From Andrena cerasifolii (taxonomy: Eukaryota > Arthropoda > Insecta > Hymenoptera > Andrenidae), in assembly GCF_050908995.1 (NCBI RefSeq), contig NC_135121.1:7130001-7194000 (forward strand): 64,000 nt of DNA, written 5' to 3'. The translations under genes were made by a program, and so were the position numbers. Positions 22,736-33,795 of the stretch are shown piece after piece. The notes below the pieces were generated by a model. It was not told the DNA's origin, ran no database searches, and was given only the letters and a program-made list of their open reading frames with translations. Numbering within the stretch: the stretch's first letter is position 1; each line of letters starts with the position of its first letter.

Positions 22736-23792
22736 GGGTAGACCGGGGCGAATCGGAGCACTTTGTGTTTGACGGTGAAAAAATACTAGTCAAACAGTAG
22801 AAAACTAATTTTTTATTATATATTCGTGACCAGTACACCCTTGGCTTTAAGATTAATAACAGAAAATAAAATTAAACATAAAAGTGTTTCTTCTGCAAAC
22901 AAAAAAACTAAAAGTGAGAAATATCCGATTGGCCCCGAAACTTGGGGCGAATCGGATAACCTATATATTTCTGGAAAAAACTGAAATTTTCATAACAAAA
23001 TCTTTAGAATCAACTGAAACAAATCTAATTTAATGACAGTGAAGTCAAGTGACACTACTCAGCACACAGATCGGAAGAATCTTGCCGTTTTTTGCCGCCT
23101 CTATCAGCACAATTCTCGTAGCATCCCTCTTCTCAGATAATCTTCTGAAAGTGGACGAATTAATTTTTCACCAGAGTAAATGCAATGCCATCTTCTGAAG
23201 ACCATTAATTTAATTATTTTTTTCGTCATTTCTCTAAATTTAATTTTTATCACAGATTCCTTTATTTTTTTTGGACACCATGATCCCTGATTGCTCTTTT
23301 TTATGTACGTACTAATCATCTGTATATAAACAATTATCATATTTATAATGATAAAAATACTCAAATGAAAGTAAAGAGTGATCCGATTCACCCTAAAATA
23401 ACGTGATCCGATTAGCCCCATATATAAGTATTTCAAAGGGTATAGATTACATAAACATATAATGATATAATAGTCTAAAATACATGAAATACTAAACTTG
23501 GACATCGTGCAAACTAATAACAATAAACACATTGAAATTTTCAAGCTTACTTTTTATTTTAAATACGAAATTGCAGATTACGTAGATTATATTCGGCCCA
23601 GAATAATTGTAACGTTCGCACGCGTCAACAATGACTTAAAACAATTAACGGACTTTTGCGGTAGATACGGGGGGTAGAGACGAGGTACTACGAACGATCG
23701 GAATGCTCATTTCTATCGCGATGTAAGAAATATGGACTAAATTCTAATTTTCATCCGATTCGCCCTGTGATCCGATTCGACCCGGTCTACCC
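22736..23792. mobile_element. TA-flanked MITE with GAATCGGA words
   Basis: TA at 22734-22735 and 23793-23794 flank GGGTAGACCGGGGCGAATCG and the inverse of CGATTCGACCCGGTCTACCC. Copies of the terminal word recur inside: GGGGCGAATCGGAT near 22944, its inverse near 23382 (GATCCGATTCACCC), 23402 (GATCCGATTAGCCCC) and 23754 (ATCCGATTCGCCC). The rest is AT-rich. A minus-strand open frame of 146 codons (23104-23544) shows no convincing transposase motif. The terminal block is shared with the elements at about 9901 and 43522. Confidence 0.8.
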
Positions 23793-23794
23793 TA

Positions 23795-24936
23795 CTTCTC
23801 TTTCTCGATGCATCGTTGCCATTCCACCCCTTTCTGCTGAAATTCGTTTATGAAACCACAAGCGGTAATAGAAAGCATTTTACCAATACCATCGACCATG
23901 ATGTGGATACTAAAAAGAGGCAGGGACAGCGTATCCAATTGAAAGCGGCGAAAAACCTCGATAAATCAACGGCCACGCAGCGGCGTTCAGGGTCGGGGCA
24001 TGCAATCGCGCGATTCGCAAGGGCTGAGCTCATTTCGCCGCGGTCCCGTTGCGCAGTTCGTTACGCGCTCCATCGGAAAATGAAATTCGGCCTGTCGAAG
24101 TGAATGGACCACCGCGAGAACAGTCCGCCGCGGAAACAAACCCTCTCGCGTCCCCTTATTGTCTGCGTGGCTGACGCGCGCGGGAAATTACAGTGCCTGT
24201 TGCCGAGCGTGGATCTCTCGCCGAGCTGAATCCAGGAATTAAGACGTCGAGAACGATTGAGTTAGCGACGGAAGTGGCGGAGCTCGGGGACGCGCGAAAA
24301 TACGCCGGACGGAGTTAAAGCCGAAGCCCGACAAGGGGCGAGCGCGAAAGTGGGTGGAGCAGAGGGCAAGTGGTGGCTTCCAGGAGACAACGTACTCTCC
24401 GTACGGAAAAAACAATCTTGCTGTTCCGGGCTGAAAGTTTTCGGGGCCGTGCGGCTCTCTGCGGCCATGCGCCCCGCCTATCGATCCGCCATCCACCCCC
24501 TCGGCCGCCACGGTCACCCTTGGCCTCGGTAACCGGCGATAGCCGCGCGAACAACAGCGTAGAGCTATTTTGTTCCGTGGAACGCACGCTGGAGCGAGCC
24601 GGGTCCACTCGAAACGCACGGAGAGGGGTGGGAAGGGGGTGAGAGGCGGAAGGTTCCTCAGGATTGCGAACGTCACGGATGACCGATGATTGAACGTCCC
24701 GAACCCCTCTTCCGTGACCCCGTCGCGCGCGTTCCTACGGCCCCCTGTCCACCCTCTCGGTTCCTCGGGGGGATGATGGAGACGCGCGGCAGGCATCGTT
24801 GCTCGTTCCATGCTGGATACGAAACCGACGGCTGTGTAATGACAGGCATGCGGGCCAGTTGCCTGTTGGGCGAGGGAAAGTAGGAGTGACAGTACGATGA
24901 TGAAACGGGTAAGAGCGAATTGCGGAATGCATGAGT
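23795..24936. other. Unannotated stretch, no gene recognised
   Basis: Very GC-rich. A 241-codon minus-strand frame (24239-24964) overlaps several others, is low in recognisable structure and runs into the neighbouring transposon, so it is not accepted as a gene. Confidence 0.6.
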
Positions 24937-25269
24937 TAGGGGAAGGTTGCCTAGTTTGGACCACTTTCTTATTTTTCTCTCATACACGGGCGTAACACAT
25001 TGCAGGAAGCAAACAGAAACGGGGAAACGATCTACATTTCGTGTAGATTTTATCATGTATTTAGTGTATTAATCAAATAATTGATTAAAATAATATATCA
25101 AGAAAACTAAACTAATGACTTCGGTCCATTTCAGGCAAACGGTTTCGTAAGTTGGACCACTGGTTTTCTATGTTGGACCGCTCCTAAAAACCAATGGATT
25201 TATATATACAATATAAAAAACACTGGTAAGGGCGTTGAATAAAAATAGAAAGAGGAAGAAACAAGTATC

Positions 25270-25446
25270 TTATGTAGTGCAATAGTACGCTGTTTTGGTG
25301 GCTTTCACATTTGCGCAACGTGTATGAACCCAGGTGCGATATTGAAGACATCGTATCTTGTCTTCTTCACTGTTTTTGCTACATAGGAAGCAATACCAGT
25401 TTTTATTTCTAACAGTAATCTTTTTTGTCTGTGGAGTGGGGTAATC
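25270..25446 (-). pseudogene. C-terminal Cys/His zinc motif of the same transposase
   Basis: In the +1 frame relative to the N-terminal fragment, the minus strand reads ...PQTKKITVRNKNWYCFLC, then IRCLQYRTWVHTRC and AYYCTT before a stop at 25270-25272. The spacing C-x2-C, C-x5-W-V-H-x2-C, Y-x-C is that of the PHD-like C-terminal finger common in insect pogo-type transposases. One cysteine is replaced (CLQY for CLQC), and the final C of the last pair is missing. N- and C-terminal ends almost touching shows a large internal deletion of the catalytic part. Confidence 0.7.
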
Positions 25447-25729
25447 GTTGCGTTTTCTTCATTCGTTTTTGTTGAGTGTTTCTTATAATGTTAGAATGTG
25501 GTCCGATAAAATCTTCTCCAGATTTAAAGAGAACGTGGGTGGCTTCCCCAGAGCCTTTATACCATTCGCATATGAGTTTTTTTTTCGCGGAATGTCGCTT
25601 CAGTAGGGCTTTTGGCACTCCGTACACCCTACTACACTCATTTAAACCATAGTCACCGTTTTCGTAAGCTATAATGGCCTTTTGTAGTTCGTCTTCATTC
25701 CATTTCCTGTACTTTCGCCTTGTGGTCAT
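25409..25729 (-). pseudogene. N-terminal psq-type HTH of a pogo/Tigger-like transposase
   Basis: The frame starts at 25729 with MTTRRKYRKWNEDELQKAI and continues with GLNECSRVYGVPKALLKRH, residues about 26-44. This is the typical pipsqueak/CENP-B-like helix-turn-helix that opens pogo and Tigger transposases, including the conserved YGVPK..L.RH. The DDE catalytic core that should follow is absent: after about 100 codons the frame runs out at a stop, and a frame shifted by one base continues into the C-terminal zinc motif. Intact relatives are several hundred residues long. In life this domain would bind the element's ends. Here it is a remnant that could at most make a short DNA-binding peptide. 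Confidence 0.8.
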
Positions 25730-26343
25730 TTTAAATCTCTAAAAAAGGAAAAAAAAATTTAGAAAAAAACTTCTTAGTATGTTTTTAACTATTCGCTACC
25801 ATAACGTAGATGGTATCCTAGAATGGACTCAATTTAAGCAACTAGTGGTGGCCCAATATTAGGCAACTTGCAAGTTATATCAAAAAGATATGTTTTTATT
25901 GTTATATTTATACGAATATGGGAAAGTAAGGACGTGAATTTGTAGCTAAGACAGCGCACTTTAGACTAGTATCATTTAAAATTATGGTACTTACAAGATG
26001 TAGAAAGAAATCCACTTGAAATAGCACGAAAAATAATGATCGCGTACCATGTATTTCTCTATTTCGACAACGCTGAACGACAAACAAATGAATGACCGTC
26101 TCGCTGCTCTCGCATGTTTCATCTCGACTTCCTAAATCAGTGTAGCCGAAAGAACCACTGCAAATATATTTGTTTATCGAGATACACGAATGGTCCAATT
26201 AAGGAGCCGGCCCAATATAGGCTACTCTCCCCTACAGGGAAAGAGTGGGCGAAAGTATGGTAGAAGGGGGATGTTAGTGAGTTGTTGCGGGGCAGAATTA
26301 AGTAGTTCTGGAGCTAGCGTATCAGTCGCTTGGTAACTCAGTG

Positions 26344-26890
26344 ACTGACAAGTGGAGGACACCACCTGGTAGACACCGATTTTGATGAGCTTTGTCGAAA
26401 ATAAGTAAATAGGTGTCCGAGCGTGCCTGCCTCTATTATTATTAAATAGAGATATTTACATGGAAATTATTAAAAATTTCATAGTGGCCATGGGTTTTCA
26501 ATGGGTAGAAATCACGCACCACCCTGGCGCCCCCGGAGATTCCCCTTCGAAGGAGTCGGGGTTGGAAGGAGGAGGAAGATTTCCCCAAGTTTAAAAAAAT
26601 TATAAAAAAAATTTAGAATTTTTTTTTTAACGTGGAGACAGCTTTAAAAGACACCCCAACGCCTCCAGAAGGGAATCTCCCGCGGACGCCAGGGTAGCGT
26701 GGGATTATTACCCACTAAAACCCCACGGCCACTATGAAATTTTTAATAATTTACATGTAAATATCTTTATTATCAAGGCCCGTTGGCAGAAACGCTCGGA
26801 CACCTATTTACTTATTTTCGACATAGATCCAGCTTGCCAAAGCTCATCAAAATCGGTGTCTACCTCATGGTGTCCTCCCCTTGCGAGTAA
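26344..26890. mobile_element. Palindromic MITE with about 210-bp arms
   Basis: The left arm (about 26344-26555) and right arm (about 26655-26890) match in inverse orientation: GGAGGACACCA, GTAGACACCGATTTTGATGA, ATAAGTAAATAGGTGTCCGA, AATTATTAAAAATTTCATAG and GGAGATTCCC. The core is A/T-rich with T and A runs. The ends read ACTGACAAGTGGAGG and, inverted, ACTCGCAAGGGGAGG. Non-coding. No target duplication could be fixed with confidence. Confidence 0.8.
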
Positions 26891-27105
26891 GAGGTCGATC
26901 GAAAAATTATGCAGGTCCATCATCCCTCGAGCGGAAGCATCGTGGCGCTTCTGATTGCTACTGGAACGTCGATCTTCGCGCGACGCAGTTCGCTCTTCTC
27001 CGCGCGCTCGCACTCTAGCGTGTATCTCTCAAGCCACGCACTAGTTAATTGAGTGATGGAGCACGAGGAGATGACGATGAAAAACGCAATGAAAACCTAC
27101 CTAAC

Positions 27106-28143
27106 CATAATGACATTTTTTGTTCAAATCACCCTACAGGTCGTAATTTTCCAGAAAACTTGACGACTTTTTTTTAATTTCTTCGTAATTAAATTCTCTA
27201 TCGATCTGTCTGGCCGAAATTTTGAATTTCGTTGCTGATTTTTTTATATTTAGCGAATTATACAGCACTTTTCGAAGATCAGTATCTGTGGGCTTTTTTT
27301 GGCTGCCTATTCTGAATTTAAAGTCAGATTTTCGAAATTGAAGCTGGTGAATCCAATATGCCGAATATAGTTGACTTTTCTGACTCAATATTGATGAGCA
27401 GGATTTTTAAGGTTTTATATTTTTAAACACGTACATAAACAAAAAAACAGAGATTTGCTTCCAGAAACACACATCCTGCTCCTCAATCAAGATTGCAAAT
27501 AATCAAATCGGATTTCCACAGGCAAGTGGGATAAAACGTTAAGTGAATCAGGCCTTCTAAAAATATCAAACATTAACAATCTTGCTCGTCAATATTGAAT
27601 CCGAAAAGTCAACTATAAGAACGCGTATGAACACAAACGAATAGGCTTAGATATGCAAAATCACATGCATATTTATGAGATGCGTAAAAATTTGTCGAAA
27701 TACGAATATCCATCCGCCATTTTAAATTTTACAATTTGATCTACAGTATTAGATTTGTGGTACAAATAAAAAATTTGATCTTTATAGTAATTACCTCATA
27801 TTCGTAATCAACGTCCCCGAAAATCTAGACGCACTATGTTTCTTCCGAATAAGCCCATTTTCTGAAATTTTGCTTCAACATATTGGATTCACCACCTTCA
27901 ATTTCGAAAATCTGACTTTAAATTCGAAACAGGCAGCCAAAAAAGCCCACTGATACTGATCTTCTAAAAGTGCTGTATAATTCGCTAATTATAAAAAAAT
28001 CAGCAACGAAATTCAAAATTTCGGCCGGACAGATCGATAGAGAATTTAATTGCGAAGAATTTAAAAAATAAATCGTCAAGTTTTATGAAAAATTACGACC
28101 TGTAGGGTGATTTGAACAAAAAATGCCATTATGTACCACTGTG
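27106..28143. mobile_element. Palindromic element with CGCCGCACAGTGG right terminus
   Basis: The arms 27106-27362 and 27879-28133 are inverted copies (CATTTTTTGTTCAAATCACC, CTACAGGTCGTAATTTT, GCACTTTT, GACAGATCGATAGAGAATTT and others). A second, inner inverted pair lies at about 27366-27412 and 27575-27618 (AGTTGACTTTTC and its inverse). The right end continues to the inverse of CGCCGCACAGTGGTACATAA; the left end has lost this outermost block. The terminal block is shared with the elements at 2758 and 34817. An 84-codon minus-strand frame in the left arm is not preserved in the right arm and is not taken as coding. Confidence 0.75.
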
Positions 28144-29529
28144 CGGCGTTATGGAACTTCCTAATTTCCGGGGACTTAACTACTTTTTCCCTGTTCCGCC
28201 ATTGAGCAGCTTAGCCGTATCTCTTGTCCTTTAGTTGGAGATTAACGAGTATTTTAATCTGAACAGAGCTGGGTGAAACAACCGCTGCATCTTTCCCCGG
28301 GGATAATTTATGGCCCGCTGGAAAAATCGGGCACATTTTACTCCACGGCACGCTGGTAATGGGTCCGTGCTCCACCGTTACTTAACTCACAATTCTGCAA
28401 TTCATATTCCATCGTTAGTTACTGGTGGGACCCGTGAAAGAAACGAAGCTCCGCGTTATTACCGAGAATCATTTCGCTATGTCTCGTTTCCTCGTCTCCC
28501 GCGATTCAATATGCCGCAGAATCCCAGCAAATTATTTATCCCCTTCTCCGTTTTACGCGCGTTTAAATGCAAGGTGGAACAGCGAATAGAGCCGGTTATG
28601 CATCGCCGTAAAGGGCGCTGGTTTAAACCGCTTGGTAATTTTAAGTGCGCTCGCACGGGGATGGGGGAAACCGTCCGAACTCCAGGAAAGTTTAAATAAG
28701 GTGCCACCACCTATTTTCCGAACATGTTAACCAGTAAGTGGTAAACTCGAATTCCGAAGCGTCGAAGAAACTGTTATCCCACTTGCGGCTTCGAAGCAAC
28801 TTCCTTTATAGACTTTACGTTCCTCCAAGTAGCACGACCCAATGATTGTGACGGCGAATTAGTTGGGGACTACAGTTCTGCGAGAATGGGATCGAACTTT
28901 TGATTCCTCGAGTCTGGAGAGCTTTCAGGAGTTACTTGATAGTTGGCACCTTGTATTTTATTGCAAAATGAGAAAGCAGAGCTTAATTATTATTAGTTTC
29001 TTTCATAAATATATGAAGCTGTCTCGAAGCGTTTATTTTTCACACACACTCCTCGTTCACTAAGTCGAAATTGCGTCAAGGATCACATAGAAATTCGTCG
29101 CTATCGGGTATATAATAGCGACATATATCTCCGGCGCAGGTTCGATCGTCGGACGACCAGCGTTACGCCATGAAATATTTGCCCCGTGTACATCGGCGTA
29201 TCCGAGCGGCGATAAATCACCAGCTTCTTTGGTTATTGGAACGTCCCCTGAAACCTTTTATGGATCTTTTCCTCGGAGAACGACGGGCCAACCAGCCTCT
29301 TTAGTGTCAAGTCTACTAAGACTTTCCCAATGACCTACGACCGGGAAATGGTGCCGCGCGAACGTTCTATTACGCGATAAATTAAAATTTCCGAGGGTGA
29401 AAGGCGGGTCACAAATTGAAGATGATCGTCGTAACACTTTCCGTAGGATAGCAGCGCTGATTCGTCCAGGCATGCAAATGAAGCGCGCTAAACTGTGCCC
29501 ACCTTTCTCTCCCATCCATCAAATGAAAC
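28144..29529. other. Unannotated stretch, no gene recognised
   Basis: GC-rich with overlapping short frames (129 codons at 28310-28699 plus). No recognised domain or repeat. Confidence 0.6.
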
Positions 29530-29957
29530 TGTAGCGGTTGTTTGCTACTTCGCTTTCATATTGGAGACGCGACTTTTCCGTAGCTTTATGTACGCTTAGG
29601 TTTTCCCTCGTGGGCCTGGGTGAGTCAGGCTATGGCCACGTATGCATCTGGCAGCCAGGCTCGCCCAGGTCAGGGTTTTTCCAGCGCGCGGACGCGCTTT
29701 TCGCGCCGAAATTTGCCGCGAGTTTTCGGCGTCGCTTGAGGGACGCGTCCCTCTGAGAGGGCTGTATAAACAGCCTCCAGAGGTGACGCGCGCCCTCACT
29801 CACTCCGTGGAACTGCCTGTAGTGGCGACGACACGCACCGTTTAGAATAATAAATTGTTAGTTCATTGATTCGCTGAGTATCACCTTTTCTCGCGTATTA
29901 AAAGGAGTGTGGTGAAAGAGACCGTAGTTTTCATTTTTCCATTCACCCCTCAAAACA
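29530..29957 (+). mobile_element. Possible solo LTR of a Gypsy-type retrotransposon
   Basis: The segment begins TGTAGCGG and ends AAAACA, so it has TG...CA ends. It holds a TATAAA box (29765-29770) and an AATAAA signal about 80 bases later (29849-29854), the order expected of U3-R-U5. Five bases after the end comes TGGCGATCGTAGGATTC (29963-29979), which looks like a primer-binding site for the 3' end of a tRNA (tRNA-Arg would fit, with a few bases missing). No gag or pol frame follows and no second LTR was found. The boundaries and the identification are inferred. Confidence 0.4.
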
Positions 29958-30164
29958 TTAGTTGGCGATCGTAGGATTCAGGCCTGATCTCTGGAAAAAA
30001 AAATCAGACGAAGCTCATCGGTCCGGGCAGAATCGAAACGCGCCGGAAAGATGCACTCGTGCGTTGCCTCGAAAAACCTGACAAATTCATTCGGTCCCGT
30101 TCAGCGTGCTTTTGTGCCACTGTAATTGGTTTTTGTTGTCCTCGTTATATTTCATACTGCTGAA

Positions 30165-30296
30165 GGTGAAATCAGAGAGACTCGTGGCTCCGCGAACTGG
30201 CTCGGCTCGTCTGGCTCGAGCCCGGGCGAGCCGAGCCATCACCGATCGCCGATCCACGAGCTAGGCTCGCTGAGCCACGAGCCGTCTGATTTCACC
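30165..30296. repeat. GC-rich hairpin element
   Basis: GGTGAAATCAGA...CTCGTGGCTC at the left is matched by the inverse of GAGCCACGAG...TCTGATTTCACC at the right, with about 25-base arms. The 80-base interior repeats the word GGCTCG or its inverse CGAGCC many times and contains a second inverted pair (GGCTCGGCTCG and CGAGCCGAGCC). The right edge overlaps the target duplication of the adjoining hAT element. It may be a tiny MITE; a structured RNA cannot be excluded. Confidence 0.6.
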
Positions 30297-30302
30297 CTAA
30301 AG

Positions 30303-31321
30303 CAGGCCTTCCCAAGTAGGGGAAATGCACTCCTAAAACAGATGTTTCGGTTCTCCCTCCACCGGTGCGCCTTCAGCTAAGGTGGGACGACTCCTACAAC
30401 CCTCTCTCCGAGGAGACAGTAACGTCGCTGGAAAGCATGTTGGGCGCTTTAGGGCGAAAGTACCAAACGTGTCAAATTTTTATAGGAAATTTCATAATGA
30501 CTTAAAAATAGTAGGAAAGATTAAAATTTAAACTAGCATTTCAAAATGACGTAAAAAGAATTACAAAAAATGTGTTACATACATTGTTAAATTAAAATTT
30601 AAACTAGTTTAAATTTTAATTTTTAGTTTAAAATTTAACTAGTTTAAATTTTAATTTTTAGTTTAAAATTTAACTAGTTTAAATTTTAATTTTTAGTTTA
30701 AAATGTATCTAGTTTAAATTTTAATTTTTAGTTTAAAATTTAACTAGTTTAAATTTTAATTTTTAGTTTAAAATTTAACTAGTTTAAATTTTAATTTTTA
30801 GTTTAAAATTTAACTAGTTTAAATTTTAATTTTTAGTTTAAAATTTAACTAGTTTCAATTTTAATTTTTAGTTTAAAATTTAACTAATTTAAATTTTAAT
30901 TTTTAGATTAAAATTTAACTGGTTTAAATTTTAATTTTTAGTTTAAAATTTAACTGGTTTAAATTTTAATTTTTAGTTTAAAATTTATCTAGTTTAAATT
31001 TTAATTTTTAGTTTAAAATTTATCTAGTTTAAATTTTAATTTTTAGTTTAAAATTTAACTGGTTTAAAATTTAATTTTTAGTTTAAAATTTATCTGGTTT
31101 AAAATTTAATTTTTAGTTTAAAATTTAGCTAGTTAAAATTTTAATTTTTAGTTTAAAATTTATCTAGTTTAAACTAGCGCCCAACATGCTTCCCAGCGAC
31201 GTTACAGTCTCCTCGGAGAGAGGGTTGTAGGAGTCGTACCACCTTAGCTGAAGGCGCACCGGTGGAGGGAGAACCGAAACATCTGTTTTAGGAGTGCATT
31301 TCCCCTACTTGGGAAGGCCTG
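30303..31321. mobile_element. hAT-type foldback element carrying an AT minisatellite
   Basis: An exact 8-bp duplication, CCCTAAAG, lies at 30295-30302 and 31322-31329. Termini are CAGGCCTTCCCAAGTAGGGG and its inverse. The inverted arms (30303-30447 and 31177-31321, 145 bp each) are nearly identical, including GAAATGCACTCCTAAAACAG, CACCGGTGCGCCTTCAGCTA and AGCATGTTGGGCGC. The 8-bp duplication and CAG terminus indicate hAT. Between the arms are about 145 bases of AT-rich sequence and then a 35-bp tandem repeat (about 30592-31177). No transposase is present. Confidence 0.9.
30592..31177. repeat. 35-bp AT-rich minisatellite, about 16-17 copies
   Basis: The unit joins AAATTTTAATTTTTAGTTT to AAAATTTAACTAGTTT. 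Copies differ mainly at the AACTAG site (AACTAG, ATCTAG, AACTGG, AGCTAG). The array opens with a perfect 28-base palindrome centred on CTAG (30592-30619) and closes with the palindrome CTAGTTTAAACTAG (31164-31177). It fills the core of the hAT foldback element. Confidence 0.9.
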
Positions 31322-31329
31322 CCCTAAAG

Positions 31330-33620
31330 TATCGGGCTACACGGCTCAGGATTCGATTCATTCCAGGAGCAGACACCGATCTTCGCGTAGCAGAAGGGCT
31401 GCCATACTCGCAACACTCTACAGCAGTCAACAGAACACGAGGACACGAATTGCTCAAAACCACTGTAATCACTTGTCCCAAAAGAAGAAAGCGTCGCAGA
31501 GAAGGTAACTCTTATTGCCCCTTGCTTGTCGATCGAACCGTCCTCTTTACGAGAAGATTCCATCATTCTCTTGCTCGATGCGTGGCTCTTTGTGACAACA
31601 TCCCATCGAAAGGTATCAGTCTTCCTTGCCCCGCGCCCTTTTCCGAGCGATTCCATTTCCTCGGGCCTTTGTTTGCATACGAAAATAGCTGCGCATCCGA
31701 GCGTCGGTTTTTGTCGAAAATCCACGCTCCCCGCGTTCGAGACAGCCGCCCCCTGGCGCGCGCCTTCCACCCTTGCTTCTTTCCTAACCCCTCGCGGCAG
31801 CTGCGATTGATTGGAGCTTCTTTGTTTTGTTATTTTCCGCCCCCGTTCCCGTTCCTTTTACCTTCGTCGACGTCCCGTTCGTTCGAATGCCCCCGGGCGC
31901 CGATTCGATTCGAAATTCGAATCGTGCCGCGCGACTCCCGGGCACGCTGCTCGATGGACTGTGATTTACTTCCTTCGCGGCTGATGGCCCCCAATCGACG
32001 GCGATTCTTGGGATTATTCTCCAAATTACTCCGGCCCTGGGTGGAAAATTGATCGAGGGACGTCTTACGGTAAATTCTCCCACCCACCGTGGCATTTTAT
32101 TTGCATTATTCACTCGACGATGCTAGCGAAATTGTAAACGATTCTACTGCGTAGGTAGTTTGTTACTCGTAGCTTTTAGGAAATTAAATTGTCCGGGATT
32201 GAAGCGAGTCTCGCATCTCGGGGGTTTCTCGTAACGCGATATCGAGGACAAGGTAACTGGTTCGCAGTCTGATTGCGGTTACTAGCATTGGAATTCTAGC
32301 ATCCATAGCGGAGATGTTGATCTTCCGCAGAAACGTCAGGTGTTTAGAGGGGCGAGCACAGTTCCGCGGGGAGAGACCCTTCGTTTTCATTAAATCGGGT
32401 AACCGTGCGCCCCCATTGGTGCAGCAGTCAGATCGATCTTCGTTCCGTGCTCCGCTTGTCGCGATTTAGTTTTTCACCCGGAGCACCGTTCGAGTTCTTC
32501 GCGCGGCTCTCGCATCCCAGATTCGTGTAAAAATCGCTCGAGCCCGCGCCAATACATGTTTCATGATTCTCCGTTTCAACAAACCCGTCCTTGCTGGCAG
32601 TTTTTCCCCTATTTCCTCTGCCCGTGCGTTTTATTTCGTTTTGTTGATCAGCTACAACGACCTCGAAACGCTCCGTCGTTTAATAAAAACCCGAATAATG
32701 TTTACATGCAACATATGTATCAGACGGTCGAAATATCTGTTTTGTTTAGAAAGAGAAGTACGTGAAAAAAAACATGGGCTATGAAATTCCGAAAAGTTAA
32801 CGATATCACGTTACGCTCGTCATATTTCTCTGGCCGAATAATTTTCGTTACTTTTCACAATAACAATGCTCGGGTAAAAGGCTATAAAAAGCTATCAGAT
32901 TTCATTACAATCTGAATTTCACTTTACTGTAACAGACTTGGGGCGCGCATAATTTCCCCGCCATTAATCACTTTCCATTCAATTCTCTGTTAATTACAGA
33001 AATCGTATCAGGTCCCTCTGTAATTCCACAATTAACGTATTAAGCACCGGGCAATCTTCGCGCTTATCAAAAAATGAAATCTGCAAATCCATGTAATTGT
33101 ACGGGGCTCCAATTAAACTTCCCCTTATCGAAAATTACGAATTCCCATCTTTCCTTTTGCTTCAACAGAATCGTCTGGCCCGCTACCACCGACGCGAAAT
33201 AAAATTTTTCTTTATATTCCAACCAGGTAGGGAATTTACGGGACCGGCTAATTGTCTCCCCAAAATCGCCGGACAGCCGGATTTTCCGCGTTCGTTTGAT
33301 TCGCGACCCCTTTTCTCCTCTGTCGAAATATCACGCGACAGGGACGTATACAGCCGTGAAAAACGCCCACGGGCGTGGGGCTAAGCTTTTTCGGACTTTG
33401 GCCGCGGTCCAGGGGCGCCGAAAATCGCGCAACCCTCTCGTCTTCCTCGAATCATCGTGCGCGTCAGCGTTCAACGATCGATCTGCCGTTTTTGCGGCTG
33501 GATTCCACGATGAAAGCGGGGCAACTAGCTCGGCGATGCATTTAATTGTCCCTATAGTTCAACGACGTTTGAATTTCGCGCGATGCAGAAACAGACTCTT
33601 CACAAGTTACTTGCAGTCAT
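31330..33620. other. Unannotated stretch, no gene recognised
   Basis: GC-rich, CpG-rich. It contains the longest open frame of the window (252 codons, 31294-32052 plus), but that frame starts inside the hAT terminus, is opposed by long minus-strand frames and has no recognisable domain. It is regarded as chance. Confidence 0.6.
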
Positions 33621-33795
33621 ACAGGGCCGGCCTTCTCTACAAATGGGTCCAGATGCGAGAAATATTTTGGGACCCCAAACAATTTCTCAACGGTAAAAAA
33701 GCATAAGAATAACAATAATAAATTAAGTGAAATGAAAAAGTAAAAATTGAAATGAAATTATATTAGAAATTGTAATCTAATTTCATTTTTGACAG
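33621..33795. mobile_element. Possible truncated hAT end
   Basis: CAGGGCCGGCCTTCTCTAC resembles the CAGGGCCGGCC start common in insect hAT termini, and is followed by AT-rich DNA with GGTCC/GGGACCCC words. No inverted partner and no 8-bp duplication was found downstream, so only one end, if any, remains. Confidence 0.25.

Larger units (their letters stand above)
24939..26232 (-). mobile_element. pogo/Tigger-like transposon, internal-deletion derivative
   Basis: TA at 24937-24938 and 26233-26234 flank GGGGAAGGTTGCCTAGTTTG on the left and, inverted, GGGGAGAGTAGCCTATATTG on the right. Sequence inside the ends repeats a TTGGACC/GGCCCAA word on both sides (about 24957, 25151, 25173, 25849, 26210). 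The minus strand carries the N-terminal DNA-binding domain and the C-terminal zinc-binding domain of a pogo-like transposase with the DDE core missing (listed separately). This is the best available clue to the family of the other TA-flanked elements in the window. Confidence 0.8.

Noticed and set aside
23104..23544. 146-codon minus-strand frame within the GAATCGGA element, considered as a pogo-like transposase remnant
   Set aside because: Neither the HTH pattern nor the C-terminal cysteines could be found in any frame, unlike the element at 24939.
24239..24964. Minus-strand open frame of 241 codons
   Set aside because: Biased Arg/Pro-rich composition in very GC-rich DNA, overlapping frames on the other strand, and it crosses into the end of the pogo-like element.
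27134..27388. 84-codon frame in the left arm of the element at 27106
   Set aside because: The right arm carries the same DNA with stops and indels, so there is no sign of coding constraint.
31294..32052. Open frame of 252 codons, the longest in the window
   Set aside because: It starts in the terminal repeat of the hAT element, is overlapped by long minus-strand frames and has no recognisable domain; long frames are expected in GC-rich DNA.
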